NCBI GenBank assembly: GCA_947492995.1
Contig: CANLOU010000003.1
Location: 558,001-622,000 of the forward strand
Direction: 5' to 3'
DNA: 64,000 bases
Source of the DNA: an uncultured Litoreibacter sp.
Lineage (GTDB): Bacteria; Pseudomonadota; Alphaproteobacteria; Rhodobacterales; Rhodobacteraceae
Shown: one piece after another, positions 1 to 10,000 of the stretch
Layout: every line of letters begins with the position of its first letter
Position numbering within the stretch: the first letter of the stretch is position 1
Program-made: the position numbers and the translations under genes
Notes under the pieces: model-generated
Told to the model about the DNA's origin: nothing
Databases searched by the model: none
The model's input: only the letters and a program-made list of their open reading frames with translations

Positions 1-863
1 TCGATGTGGCTGTTGATGGTCTTGGGCGATATCCTCCTGTGACCTTTCACTTTGACTGCTTCTGACAAGGACAAAGCTTTCAATGCAGGTTTGGTGTTTC
101 GGCTTGCAGGTAGAGCCTGCAGTACCTTTTTGACCTCGCTTGCGTCTTGCTTGGAGATCGCTTCCAAAAGGCGCTCTGAACCAAAATACTCGACAAGGAT
201 ATTAAGATAAGCCCGGACCTGCTTTCTGGTCTTTTCTGGCCACTGACGGGAGTGCTCGTCTATGAAGTCATCGATGGCGCGACCCAGCGGCGCAGAGGCG
301 GGCGGAGAGGGCGCAATCGTTACGGCAGGCGCATCGTCGTAGGAATAGTGCTCAAGGCGCTCAGCGGCCTTTAAAACGGCCCGCAGCATATCCCGGCGAC
401 CTTTGCGAAGCTCTTGTTGCATCGCTGGCTGACTATCGCGCCAATCCTGAGCCGAAATTCCAGATTTTCGTATAAACCGACGCACCTTAAGGTATTGATT
501 GGTATCGCGCTCATGAGTGAGATGATCTTCATGGTCCAGCATCTCACAGCGCACGTCTTCCAATGCGTTCTGAGTGAGGCCGCGAGTGTCTAACCAGTGA
601 AGGTACTGCTGAAGTTGAGCCTTGAAGTAGGCCGTAACCATCTCCCGAATTTCGTTTCTCTTGTAGGACGTCAAGTCATTGTTATCCCTCATTACTCGCC
701 CACAGGATGCAAGATGTCTGGCAAGATCACCAGCGCGATCTGGGCATCGTGTTCGAAGGGATAACTTGATTGTTTGTCGGGTTTGGCCTTCAATCGTCGG
801 AAGTGGCCAACGGAAGTAATAAACTCCATGCCTTGAAGGGCTTAGATAAGATGACAGCATCAT
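1..863 (-). CDS. Tyrosine site-specific integrase, 3' end cut off by window edge
   Basis: An open frame runs from an ATG at 863 (a second ATG at 860) leftward off the window without a stop, giving 287 residues. The N-terminus (SSYLSPSRHGVYYFRWPLP, then SLRTRCPDRAGDLARHLA) looks like the DUF6538-type N-terminal domain of alphaproteobacterial phage integrases. It is followed by a core-binding SAM-like segment (FIDEHSRQWPEKTRKQVRAY). The catalytic domain lies outside the window, so activity cannot be judged. The start lies 68 bp from the 3' end of tRNA-Cys and the gene reads away from it, the usual layout for an element integrated at a tRNA 3' end. Substrate and excision partner are unknown. Confidence 0.85.
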   Translation of the reverse strand, partial: MMLSSYLSPSRHGVYYFRWPLPTIEGQTRQTIKLSLRTRCPDRAGDLARHLASCGRVMRDNNDLTSYKRNEIREMVTAYFKAQLQQYLHWLDTRGLTQNALEDVRCEMLDHEDHLTHERDTNQYLKVRRFIRKSGISAQDWRDSQPAMQQELRKGRRDMLRAVLKAAERLEHYSYDDAPAVTIAPSPPASAPLGRAIDDFIDEHSRQWPEKTRKQVRAYLNILVEYFGSERLLEAISKQDASEVKKVLQALPASRNTKPALKALSLSEAVKVKGHRRISPKTINSHI

Positions 864-930
864 AGGTCATGTGTCCCACTTTGTGTCACACTTGACGTAT
901 TGAAAGCTAAGTTGCTGATTTAGAATAAAA

Positions 931-1004
931 TGGAGGCGAGTACCGGAATCGAACCGGTGTACACGGATTTGCAATCCGCTGCGTAACCACTCCGCCAACT
1001 CGCC
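931..1004 (-). tRNA. tRNA-Cys (GCA)
   Basis: On the minus strand the cloverleaf has acceptor arms GGCGAGT/ACTCGCC, anticodon loop TTGCAAA (anticodon GCA), a TTCGATT T-loop and an encoded CCA end at 931-933. It is intact, and its 3' end faces the integrase at 863, which makes it the probable attachment site of the element to the left. Confidence 0.95.
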
Positions 1005-1137
1005 GCCGGTGGTGCCCGCAGTCTCTAGCCCACGCGTTATTTCCGCGCAAGGCCACATTGGCGGCGATCCGTTATTGTCCGCCCTTTCTTTATGTGGCAA
1101 ACGGGATATAACTGGAACTAGACTGATGAGTTTAGTA

Positions 1138-1791
1138 ATGACTGACTTTGCCACAAACCGCACCATGATGGTGGACACACAGGTCCGCCCCTCTGATGTG
1201 ACCAAATTTCCGATCATCGACGCGATGTTGACGATCCGCAAAGAAGCGTTCGTGCCGCCGTCGCGGCGCGACGTGGCTTACGTGGATGCCAATATCAAGC
1301 TGGGCGGCAATCGGGTGATCCTTGAGGCGCGCACGCTGGCCAAGATGCTGGACGCGCTGGATGTGCAGCAGTCTGAGATGGTGCTGAACGTGGGCGCGGG
1401 GCTGGGATATACCGCCGCGATCCTGTCGCGGATGTGCGAGGCCGTGATTGCGGTCGAGGAAGACGAGGCGCTGGCGTCAGAGGCGGAAAGCAACCTGTCG
1501 GACCAAGACGTCGACAATGTGGTGGTGATCGAGGGCCCGCTTGCGTCGGGCGCGGCCAAGCATGGCCCATACGACTCGATCCTGATCGAAGGCGCGGTGG
1601 AGCAGGTGCCAGCGGCCTTGACCGACCAACTTAAAGATGGCGGTCGTATCGCTGCAGTGTTTGCCAAGGGCGTGCTGGGTGAATGCCGCATCGGCTACAA
1701 AATAGACGGGCAGGTCAGCTGGCGGCTGGCCTTCAACGCAGGCGCACCGGTTTTGCCCGGGTTCGAAGCCGAAAAGGCATTTGCGCTTTAA
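1138..1791 (+). CDS. Protein-L-isoaspartate O-methyltransferase family protein
   Basis: A 217-residue SAM-dependent methyltransferase. The PCMT-type motif I is LNVGAGLG (residues 83-90), followed by an acidic VEEDE stretch for the SAM ribose. The N-terminus [20 protein letters not shown] is typical of the short PCMT-like protein found beside tolC in Rhodobacterales. The frame is open upstream to 1009 but overlaps tRNA-Cys there, so ATG 1138 was chosen; ATG 1126 is an alternative. The family repairs isoaspartyl residues, but this short form is divergent and the substrate is not certain. TolC starts 22 bp downstream, suggesting cotranscription. Confidence 0.85.
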   Translation: MTDFATNRTMMVDTQVRPSDVTKFPIIDAMLTIRKEAFVPPSRRDVAYVDANIKLGGNRVILEARTLAKMLDALDVQQSEMVLNVGAGLGYTAAILSRMCEAVIAVEEDEALASEAESNLSDQDVDNVVVIEGPLASGAAKHGPYDSILIEGAVEQVPAALTDQLKDGGRIAAVFAKGVLGECRIGYKIDGQVSWRLAFNAGAPVLPGFEAEKAFAL

Positions 1792-1812
1792 CCCAGAGGA
1801 TTGCGAGGCAGA

Positions 1813-3186
1813 ATGAAATCACCGTCATGGCGTCACGCCGCCGCTCGCATCTCCTGTGTTGCGGTGCTTCTTTTGTCCCCCGTCGCGGCGCAGGCTGAGA
1901 CGCTGCAAGACGCGCTGGTTTCGGCCTACAAGAATTCAAACCTGCTGGAACAAAACCGCGCCCTGCTGCGGGCGACCGATGAAAATGTTGCGGTGGCCTT
2001 GTCGGCGTTGCGCCCGCAGGTGCAGCTGATCTCGCGGCTGTCGCATCTGGACACCGCCAATCCCAATCGCGGCTCCGCCAGCGGCTCGATCTCGCTGGGG
2101 ATGGACCTTTTGGTGTTCGATTCCGGCCGGACAGAATTTGCGGTGGAAAGCGCCAAGGAATCGGTGCTGGCCGCCCGTGCGCAACTGGTATCGCTTGAGC
2201 AGCAGGTGCTGCTGAACGCGGTCGGCGCGTATGTGGGCGTGCTGCGCGATGCCCGCGTTGTGTCGCTGCGCCAGAACAACCTGCGCCTTATCACCCAAGA
2301 GCTGCGGGCTGCCCGCGACCGCTTTGAGGTGGGGGAGGTGACCCGCACTGACGTGGCCCAGGCCGAGGCACGGTTGGCGCAGGCCAATGGCGATTTGTCG
2401 GAGGCGCAGGGCAACCTCGCCATTTCGCGCGAGCTTTACGTGGCCACCGTCGGGCGCAAGCCCGGCAACCTGCAGGCCATTCCATCCCTGCCGCCGCTGC
2501 CCAAGTCGTCAGACGCGGCGCGCGCCCTTGGCGAGCGCAACCACCCCGCGATCAAGCAGGCCCAACACCAGATCTCCGCCGACGAGCTGAACGCGGCCCG
2601 TGCGCGGGCCAACTCGAAGCCAACGCTCGGGCTGAACGCTGAGGTGGGCCACAACAATACCAACAACAATAACTCCTCCATCGGGCTGCAGCTTACCGTG
2701 CCGATCTATCAGGGCGGCCAGCTCAAGGCGCTGGAACGTCAGGCGCTGGCGCAGGTGCATGCGTCGCGGTCCAACCTCAATCAGGTGGTGCTGGAAGTCC
2801 GGCAGGCCGTGGCTGACAGCTGGTCCCGCCTTGCAGTGGCCAACGCGCAATTGCGCGCCTCTGACCGTCAAATTCGGGCCGCGCAGGTGGCCTTCAACGG
2901 GGTGCGTGAGGAAACTAAACTGGGGGCCCGAACCACCCTTGATGTACTAGATGCTGAGCAATCCCTTTTTGACGCCCGCACCAACCGCGTGGTGTTCGAG
3001 ACACAGGTCTATGCGGCCGCATATCAGCTGCTATCGTCGATGGGGCTGCTAACCGTGTCGGACCTCAAACTCCCTGTAAAACAATACGATCCGAACGAAT
3101 ATTTCAACGCCGTCAAGAGCGCCCCGGTGCCCCGCACCAAGCAAGGCGCCAAGCTGGATCGCATCCTTGGGCGCTACCAAAAGTAG
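1813..3186 (+). CDS. tolC: TolC family outer membrane channel
   Basis: A 457-residue outer membrane factor with a cleavable signal peptide (about residues 1-28, ending VAAQA) and two TolC repeats typical of type I secretion and efflux channels. DALVSAYKNSNLL starts the first repeat, and the second carries GLQLTVPIYQGGQ. ATG 1813 is preferred over TTG 1801 because it follows GAGG and gives a proper signal peptide. It sits just downstream of the PCMT-like gene. It could be the outer membrane exit for type I substrates such as the RTX proteins at 33904 and 60924, but no ABC or HlyD partner is in the window. Confidence 0.93.
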   Translation: MKSPSWRHAAARISCVAVLLLSPVAAQAETLQDALVSAYKNSNLLEQNRALLRATDENVAVALSALRPQVQLISRLSHLDTANPNRGSASGSISLGMDLLVFDSGRTEFAVESAKESVLAARAQLVSLEQQVLLNAVGAYVGVLRDARVVSLRQNNLRLITQELRAARDRFEVGEVTRTDVAQAEARLAQANGDLSEAQGNLAISRELYVATVGRKPGNLQAIPSLPPLPKSSDAARALGERNHPAIKQAQHQISADELNAARARANSKPTLGLNAEVGHNNTNNNNSSIGLQLTVPIYQGGQLKALERQALAQVHASRSNLNQVVLEVRQAVADSWSRLAVANAQLRASDRQIRAAQVAFNGVREETKLGARTTLDVLDAEQSLFDARTNRVVFETQVYAAAYQLLSSMGLLTVSDLKLPVKQYDPNEYFNAVKSAPVPRTKQGAKLDRILGRYQK

Positions 3187-3259
3187 CGACAATTCTATCC
3201 GTCTGTTGTCAGGGTAGGGCGCAGGGGGTATCTTGCCGAAAAAAGGTGGAGGCGAGAGC

Positions 3260-4399
3260 ATGTCTGATCCCGTGAAGAATGTTGAAGATGTCGAAGACGT
3301 GTTGTCTTCGATCCGTCGCCTTGTGTCGGAAACCAGCAGCGAGGCCCGCGCCGAGCCTGAGAAAGCCGAGGACCCGGCCCCCGCGTCGGAAAAGCCCGCC
3401 AATGACGCGCTGATCCTGACCTCTGCGCTGCGGATCAACGAACCTGCCGCGGCTGCGCCTGCAAAGGCGCCAACCGATCTGGACAGCTTGCGCAAATCCG
3501 TCGCGGGCGCGTTTGATGAGCCGGAAAAAGACGCGGACACCGCTGAGGCACAGCAGGACCAAAACCTGCATCTTGGTGCCTTTGTCGAAGAAGACAGCGC
3601 GGAGCCGGAGACCAGCAACATCGCGGCTTGGCCGGTTAACCCGCCTGAAGATTATTACGAGGACGAGGTTGAGGTCGTGCAGGACGCAGCTGTTGAATGG
3701 GCCTCTGATGACGCGGACACCGCCGACCTGTCGGAGGGCGAGCCGGAGAATTTCGTTTTTGAAGCTGACACTGCGGACCATGTCGAAGATGACGTGGCGG
3801 ACGGGCAGGCGGAAGACGTGCAGGCGGCCGAACACGCAGAGGTCGTTGAAGAGCCATGGATTGATGTGGCCAATTACGAAGAAATTCAGGATCTGTCACC
3901 GGACGAGAGTTCTGAGGATGATGCCGAAGAAAAAACCTCTTTTAATGACGCGCAGCTAGAAGAGGCTGATGACGCATCGGCGGAAGACCATCATGACGCG
4001 GACCACCATTATGCGGATCACGGCGACGATCACGCGGGCGAGGCGCAGTCTGAGGATGACGACCAAGGTGAGGACGAACTAGGTGAAGACGACGCGCCTG
4101 CAATGGCGACCTTCATGCGTTCGGGCGGCGAAGACACATCCTCCGCAGGGCATGCGGACCATTCCGACGACGATGATGATGACGACGCGACCATGTTCGG
4201 CTCTGATGATGATGCGGCCCCGGTTGATTTGGGCGATCTGGAAGAAGCGGTGATCGACGAAGACATGCTGCGTGATCTGGTTGCCGAAATTGTGCGTCAG
4301 GAACTGACCGGCGCCATGGGTGAACGCATCACCCGCAACGTGCGCAAACTGGTGCGCCGTGAAATCCACCGCGCGCTCGCTGCACGCGAATTCGACTAG
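3260..4399 (+). CDS. PopZ-like (DUF2497-type) acidic polar organising protein
   Basis: A 379-residue protein. It starts with a conserved helix (VEDVEDVLSSIRRLVSE) and ends with a helical module (MLRDLVAEIVRQELTGAMGERITRNVRKLVRREIHRAL). These flank a long, very acidic, low-complexity centre rich in D/E, with His-Asp runs near residues 240-310. This order, N-terminal helix, acidic disordered linker, C-terminal oligomerisation helices, is that of PopZ, which condenses at cell poles and anchors the ParB-origin complex in alphaproteobacteria. ATG 3260 follows GGAGG; the in-frame TTG 3233 is less likely. It is convergent with cobQ, 3 bp away. Function is inferred from architecture. Confidence 0.75.
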   Translation: MSDPVKNVEDVEDVLSSIRRLVSETSSEARAEPEKAEDPAPASEKPANDALILTSALRINEPAAAAPAKAPTDLDSLRKSVAGAFDEPEKDADTAEAQQDQNLHLGAFVEEDSAEPETSNIAAWPVNPPEDYYEDEVEVVQDAAVEWASDDADTADLSEGEPENFVFEADTADHVEDDVADGQAEDVQAAEHAEVVEEPWIDVANYEEIQDLSPDESSEDDAEEKTSFNDAQLEEADDASAEDHHDADHHYADHGDDHAGEAQSEDDDQGEDELGEDDAPAMATFMRSGGEDTSSAGHADHSDDDDDDDATMFGSDDDAAPVDLGDLEEAVIDEDMLRDLVAEIVRQELTGAMGERITRNVRKLVRREIHRALAAREFD

Positions 4400-4402
4400 G
4401 CC

Positions 4403-5854
4403 CTAAACCTCACGCGCCAATGACAGCAGGGCGTCCACGTCTGCGTGGGCCTCCATGTGGTCGGCCAACGCGTCTAGCGTCGCCTCAACGGCGGCGGCGT
4501 AGTCGCTGACCTGCGCGGTACTGCCAAGGCCCTTGATAAACTGCGCCCGAAACGCGTCGGAGCCAAACAACCCATGCACATAGCAGCCCCGCACCCGCCC
4601 ATCAGCGGATGCCGCCCCGGCCATGCGCCCCTCAATCTGCAACCACGCGCGGTCGCAATCTGGTCCCGAGGTCTGGCCAATGTGGATTTCGTATCCGGCC
4701 ACATCTGCGCCGCTGGCCGGGTCGCGGCCCGTCACTTGTGCCAGCTGCTTTTCGGGTGACATGACAGTTGTGACATCCAACAGGCCCAGCCCCTCGACCG
4801 AGCCGACCTTGCCCTCGATCCCGTCTGGGTCGTCAATCCGGGTTCCCAACATCTGATAGCCCCCGCAAATCCCCAGCACATGCCCGCCGCGCCTGAGATG
4901 CGCCGCCAGATCAATGTCCCAACCCTGCGCCCGGAAATCTGCCAGATCGCCGATGGTTGATTTTGACCCGGGGATCAGCACCAGATCAGCGTCGCCGGGC
5001 AGGGGGCGGCCCGCCTCGATAATCTCGACCGAGACGCCACCTTCCATCGACAACGGGTCCAGATCGTCAAAATTCGCAATCCGCGACAGGCGCGGCACCG
5101 CGATCTTCACGCCCGCGCCGCGTGAGGACCCGATATCCATAATGTCCTCGGCAGGCAGCTTCCACGCGTCGCCAAACCAGGGCAGCACGCCAAGTGCGGC
5201 CCATCCCGTGCGCTCCGCAATCGCGGTGACGCCCTCGTCAAACAGGGTCACGTCGCCCCTGAATTTGTTGACCATGAACCCCGTGATCCGGTCGCGGTCC
5301 TCCATGGGTAGCACCGCATGGGTGCCCACCAGCTGCGCGATCACGCCGCCGCGGTCGATGTCGCCCACCAACACGACCGGCGCGCCAACGGCTTCGGCAA
5401 AGCCCATATTGGCAATGTCGCCGCTGCGCAGGTTGATCTCTGCGGGGCTGCCCGCGCCCTCGATAATCACCAAATCAGCCTCTGCCGCGAGCCGCTGAAA
5501 GCTCTCCACCGTCTTGGACAAAAGCTCAGGCTTCGCCTTCGCGTAGTCGCGCGCTTTCAACGTGGCGAAGCGTTTGCCCTGCACGATCACCTGCGCGCCC
5601 ACATCCGATTCAGGCTTCAGCAGCACCGGGTTCATATCCACCACCGCAGGCACCCCGCAGGCCAAAGCCTGCAACGCCTGCGCGCGGCCGATCTCCCCAC
5701 CATCGGAGGTAACGGCCGCATTGTTCGACATGTTTTGCGGCTTGAACGGGCGCACGCGCAGGCCTCGCCGCGCAAACACGCGGCACAAACCGGCCACGAT
5801 CATCGACTTGCCCACATTCGAGCCCGCCCCTTGGATCATAATCGCCTTGGCCAT
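4403..5854 (-). CDS. cobQ: Adenosylcobyric acid synthase (cobyric acid amidase)
   Basis: A 483-residue CobQ, catalysing ATP- and glutamine-dependent amidation of the corrin ring side chains in cobalamin synthesis. The N-terminal P-loop-like GAGSNVGKS (residues 10-18) and the NMSNNA segment belong to the DTB synthetase-like domain. The C-terminal class I amidotransferase domain has its nucleophile Cys330 in [10 protein letters not shown] and a YEIHIGQT histidine motif. Length is normal for the family. No other cobalamin genes flank it. The gene starts 60 bp from the divergent membrane protein at 5915. Confidence 0.96.
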   Translation of the reverse strand: MAKAIMIQGAGSNVGKSMIVAGLCRVFARRGLRVRPFKPQNMSNNAAVTSDGGEIGRAQALQALACGVPAVVDMNPVLLKPESDVGAQVIVQGKRFATLKARDYAKAKPELLSKTVESFQRLAAEADLVIIEGAGSPAEINLRSGDIANMGFAEAVGAPVVLVGDIDRGGVIAQLVGTHAVLPMEDRDRITGFMVNKFRGDVTLFDEGVTAIAERTGWAALGVLPWFGDAWKLPAEDIMDIGSSRGAGVKIAVPRLSRIANFDDLDPLSMEGGVSVEIIEAGRPLPGDADLVLIPGSKSTIGDLADFRAQGWDIDLAAHLRRGGHVLGICGGYQMLGTRIDDPDGIEGKVGSVEGLGLLDVTTVMSPEKQLAQVTGRDPASGADVAGYEIHIGQTSGPDCDRAWLQIEGRMAGAASADGRVRGCYVHGLFGSDAFRAQFIKGLGSTAQVSDYAAAVEATLDALADHMEAHADVDALLSLAREV

Positions 5855-5914
5855 TTCACACGTCTCCCGCTAGGCTTTCGGGGTGACAAGAAGCGGCAGC
5901 AAAGTAAAGACCAC

Positions 5915-6490
5915 ATGAACACACCGGCCCATCTGATTTTCGGCGCGACCGCGTTTGCCAAACAAGGCCAGCCGAAGGTCACAATCGCCGCCTTGCTGGG
6001 CGCGCTCGCCCCCGATTTGTCCCTTTATCTTATGGCCGGATGGCATCTGTTCATCCTTGGAACCGACGCTGAAATCGTCTTCCGCGTTCTCTATTATTCC
6101 GACCTGTGGCAGGCCATTTTTGCGATTGATAACTCGTTCTTCGTGTGGGGCGCGCTGTTGGGCTTCGCGCTTTGGGCAAAACACCCTGTCTTTATCGCCT
6201 TCGCGGGGGCGGGGCTGCTGCATCTCGCCCTGGATTTCCCGCTGCACAATGACGACGCCCGCGCGCATTTCTGGCCCGCGACAGATTGGAAATTCATCAG
6301 TCCCGTCAGCTATTGGGACCGCAACCATTACGGCGGCATCGTCGGCCCGATCGAGATGGTGGCATGTCTGGCCTGCATCGCCGTACTGTGGCGACGCTTC
6401 CAGACTCTTGTCCCGCGCATCATCCTGGCGCTGGCCACGGTGATGCAGCTGGCGCCGGTCTTCGTCTGGGTGTTCGTGTTCGACCGATAA
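5915..6490 (+). CDS. Integral membrane protein resembling DUF457/YdjM metal-dependent hydrolases
   Basis: A 191-residue protein with about five hydrophobic segments. Conserved-looking polar motifs are NTPAHLIFG at the start, LAPDLS near residue 33, and HLALDFPLHNDDARAHFWP near residues 107-125. The histidine-aspartate motifs and the FWP signature recall the YbcI/DUF457 membrane-bound hydrolase family, but the family's HR(x)nTHS motif is not obvious. In related genomes such a protein often carries a CobQ-adjacent label only because of its position. The function is unknown. It is convergent with the Lrp gene 3 bp downstream. Confidence 0.7.
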   Translation: MNTPAHLIFGATAFAKQGQPKVTIAALLGALAPDLSLYLMAGWHLFILGTDAEIVFRVLYYSDLWQAIFAIDNSFFVWGALLGFALWAKHPVFIAFAGAGLLHLALDFPLHNDDARAHFWPATDWKFISPVSYWDRNHYGGIVGPIEMVACLACIAVLWRRFQTLVPRIILALATVMQLAPVFVWVFVFDR

Positions 6491-6493
6491 GCG

Positions 6494-6949
6494 CTAAAGC
6501 AGCTCTTCCTTCACCGCCTCCATCACCACATGGGTGGAGGTGTTCGACACATGCGGCAACGCCGAAATCTTCTCCCCCAACACGCGGCGGTAGGCCTTCA
6601 TTGACGAGGTTCGCACCTTCAAAATGTAGTCGAAATGCGATGCGGTCATGTGGCATTCCTCCACTTCCGGCAGCGCCATGACGGCGGTGTTGAACTTGGT
6701 CAACGCGGTCTCCCGCGTGTCGTCCAGCTTCACCTCGACAAAGGCGATGTGGTCCAATCCCAGCTTCACCGGATCCAGCATCGCCTTGTAGCCGGTGATG
6801 ATGCCTTCCTTCTCCAGCCGCTTGACCCGCGCCTGCGTGGGCGTGTTCGACAGGTTGATCCGCCCCGCCAAATCGGTGATCGAAATGCGCCCCTCGGCCC
6901 CCAATACCCGCAGGATGGCTTGGTCGTAATCGTCTAGGGTCTTGTCCAT
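6494..6949 (-). CDS. putR: Lrp/AsnC family regulator, PutR-type activator of proline catabolism
   Basis: A 151-residue Lrp/AsnC protein: an N-terminal winged HTH (ILRVLGAEGRISITDLAGRINLSNTPTQARVKRLEKEGII, about residues 12-50) and a C-terminal RAM/AsnC effector domain (HIAFVEVKL, ECHMTASHFDYILKV). It is divergent from putA, 107 bp away, the arrangement of PutR-PutA in rhizobia and Rhodobacter, where PutR activates putA with proline. The PutA here has no N-terminal ribbon-helix-helix repressor domain, which fits external regulation by this gene. Confidence 0.88.
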   Translation of the reverse strand: MDKTLDDYDQAILRVLGAEGRISITDLAGRINLSNTPTQARVKRLEKEGIITGYKAMLDPVKLGLDHIAFVEVKLDDTRETALTKFNTAVMALPEVEECHMTASHFDYILKVRTSSMKAYRRVLGEKISALPHVSNTSTHVVMEAVKEELL

Positions 6950-6954
6950 GCACC

Positions 6955-7012
6955 TGCCGCTCGTTAGAGAATTTCACCATCGTTTTACCAAAACTAGAGA
7001 GAATTAATCAAG
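6955..7012. promoter_or_regulatory. putR-putA intergenic control region with repeated TAGAGA(GA)AATT boxes
   Basis: The divergent 106-bp gap is AT-rich and holds two similar boxes in the same orientation, TTAGAGAATTT near 6964 and CTAGAGAGAATTAAT near 6996, about 32 bp apart (three helical turns). This is the pattern expected for cooperative Lrp/PutR binding. Binding itself is inferred. Confidence 0.45.
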
Positions 7013-7055
7013 CCATGTGCTAAACTGCAAATAATCCATTTCGAAAGGTGCTGCC

Positions 7056-10000
7056 ATGAAATCCCTCGAAAGCCTGCGCAAAACCATCCGTGCCCACACC
7101 ATGCCCGACGAGGGCGCGGCCGTTACGCGCCTCACAGACATGGCCAACCTCACCGCCAAGGAGCGCGCCCGCATCGTGGTTGACGGGGCCAAGCTGGTCA
7201 CTGGCATCCGCACCTCCGCCAAGCCCGGCCTGATGGAGGTCTTCCTGGCCGAATACGGCCTCAACACCGATGAAGGCGTCGCCCTGATGTGTCTGGCCGA
7301 GGCGCTGCTGCGCGTCCCCGACGCCGACACGATGGACGCGCTGATCGAGGACAAGATCGCGCCGTCCGACTGGGGCACGCATCTGGGCCACTCGTCCTCC
7401 TCGCTGGTCAACGCGTCCACGTGGGGGCTGATGCTGACCGGCAAGGTCCTGACGGAGGATCAACCCGGCGTCGCAGGCCAATTGCGCGGCATGGTCAAAC
7501 GGCTGGGGGAGCCGGTCATCCGCGCCGCGACCGCCCGTGCCATGAAGGAAATGGGCCGCCAGTTTGTGCTGGGCGAGACCATCCAAAACGCCATGGCCCG
7601 CGCCAAGGATGAGGAGGCCCAAGGCTATACCTACAGCTACGACATGCTCGGCGAAGCCGCCAAAACCGACGCCGACGCGCTGGGCTATCTCAAATCCTAC
7701 CGCGACGCGATCACGGAAATCGCCAAGGGGGCGACCCACGCGGACATCCGCGAAAACCCCGGCATCTCGGTGAAGCTGTCCGCGCTCTACCCCCGCTACG
7801 AGACGCCGCACAAAGCCGGCGTGATGGCGATCTTGCAGCCGCGCCTGCTGGAGCTGTGCCAGCAAGCCGCCGCCGCCAAAGTCGGCCTGAACATTGACGC
7901 GGAAGAGGCTGATCGCCTCGATTTGTCCCTCGATATCATCGAAAAAACCCTGTCAGACGAGACCCTTAAGGGCTGGGACGGTTTCGGCGTCGTGGTGCAG
8001 GCCTATGGGCACCGCGCCAGCTTTATCATCGACTGGCTGCACGCGCTGGCCACGGCCCATGACCGCAAAATCATGGTCCGTCTGGTCAAAGGCGCTTACT
8101 GGGATACCGAGGTCAAACGCTCGCAAGTGCTGGGCCTTGATGGGTTCCCCGTCTTCACCCACAAGCCCGCCACAGATATCAGCTACATCGCCAATGCCCG
8201 CAAATTGCTGGGCATGACCGATCGCATCTACCCGCAATTTGCCACCCATAATGCGCATACGGTGGCCGCGATCCTCTATATGGCAACCGACCTGAAATCC
8301 TTCGAATTTCAGAGGTTGCACGGGATGGGCGACCGGTTGCATGACCTTGTCATGGCGAAAGGCGGCACCCGCTGCCGCATCTACGCCCCTGTCGGTGCGC
8401 ATCGCGATCTGCTGGCCTATCTGGTCCGCCGCCTGCTGGAAAACGGAGCCAATTCGTCCTTCGTGAACCAGATTGTGGACGAAGATGTCTCTCCGGCAGA
8501 GGTGGCATCGGACCCGTTCACCGACATTGAAGGCGCGACCTTCCCGGCCGTCACCCACCCGCGCGACCTCTTCGCGCCGCGCGTCAATTCCAAGGGCTGG
8601 GACTGGAACGACCCCGTCGACATGGCCGACATCGCCAAGGCCCGCGCCAAGTACGCCGACACGCCGCTGACTCATAAGACCGCCGACACCGCCAAGGCGC
8701 TGAAAGCTGCCAAACCGTGGGACGCCGACGTCAAAACCCGCGCGGCGGTGTTGCGCAAGGCAGCGGACCTCTATGAAGACAATTACGGCCAGATCTTCGC
8801 CGTGCTCGCGCGGGAAGCGGGCAAAACCACCATCGACGTGATCGGGGAGCTGCGCGAGGCCGTCGATTTCCTGCGCTACTATGCCGACGAGGCTGCCAAT
8901 CACAAAGGCACGCCGCTGGGCGTCTTCACCTGCATCTCGCCGTGGAACTTCCCGCTGGCGATTTTCACGGGCCAAATTGCGGCCGCCCTGGCGGCTGGCA
9001 ACGCGGTGCTGGCCAAGCCCGCGGAACAAACGCCGGTGATCGCTGAACTTGCCACCAAGCTGCTGCACAAAGCGGGCGTGCCGAAATCCGCGTTGCAGCT
9101 TCTGCCCGGCGGCGGCGAGGTCGGCGCGGCCCTGACCGCAAGCTCCGCCATTGACGGCGTGTGTTTCACCGGATCGACCGCAACGGCGAAGCGCATCCAC
9201 GAAAGCCTCGCCACGCAGGGCAATTTCAAAGCGCCTTTGATCGCGGAAACCGGCGGCTTGAACGCGATGATCGTGGACAGCACCGCGCTGCCCGAACAGG
9301 CGACGCGCGACATTATCGCCTCGGCCTTCCAGTCGGCAGGCCAACGCTGCTCGGCGCTGCGCTGCCTCTATGTGCAGGAAGACATTGCCGCAGACCTGAC
9401 CGAGATGTTGACCGGTGCGATGGCCGCGCTGAAGGTGGGCGACCCGTGGGACATGGACACAGATATCGGCCCGATCATCGACGCGCCTGCGCAGGAAAAA
9501 ATTGCGGCTCATATTGAAGCCGCACGCGCACAGGGCAGGGTGGTCTACGAGACCCCGCATGACGTCACCGGCAATTTCATTGCCCCCACCATGATCCGCG
9601 TCGGCGGCATCGCCGATATGGGGGAAGAAATCTTTGGCCCGGTGCTGCATATCGCGACCTTCAAATCGCATGAGCTGGACCAGGTGATCGCCGACATCAA
9701 CGCCACGGGCTACGGGCTGACCTTCGGGCTGCATTCGCGCATTGACGACCGCGTGCAGCAAGTGGTCGACCAGGTCCATGCGGGCAATATCTACGTCAAC
9801 CGCAACCAGATCGGGGCCATCGTGGGCTCGCAGCCCTTTGGGGGTGAGGGGCTGTCTGGCACCGGACCAAAAGCGGGCGGGCCGCACTACCTGATGAAAT
9901 TCATGCGCATGAAAACCACACGAAATACACATGAAATACACATTCTTCCGGGACCGACCGGAGAGAGCAACCAACTGACCGTTGTGCCCCGTGACCCGAT

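Noticed and set aside
867-1241. Minus-strand open frame across tRNA-Cys
   Set aside because: It reads through the tRNA and the antisense of the PCMT-like gene; the tRNA and plus-strand gene explain the DNA.
5318-5914. Upstream extension of the membrane protein at 5915
   Set aside because: The extra 199 codons are antisense to cobQ; ATG 5915 begins the membrane-type sequence.
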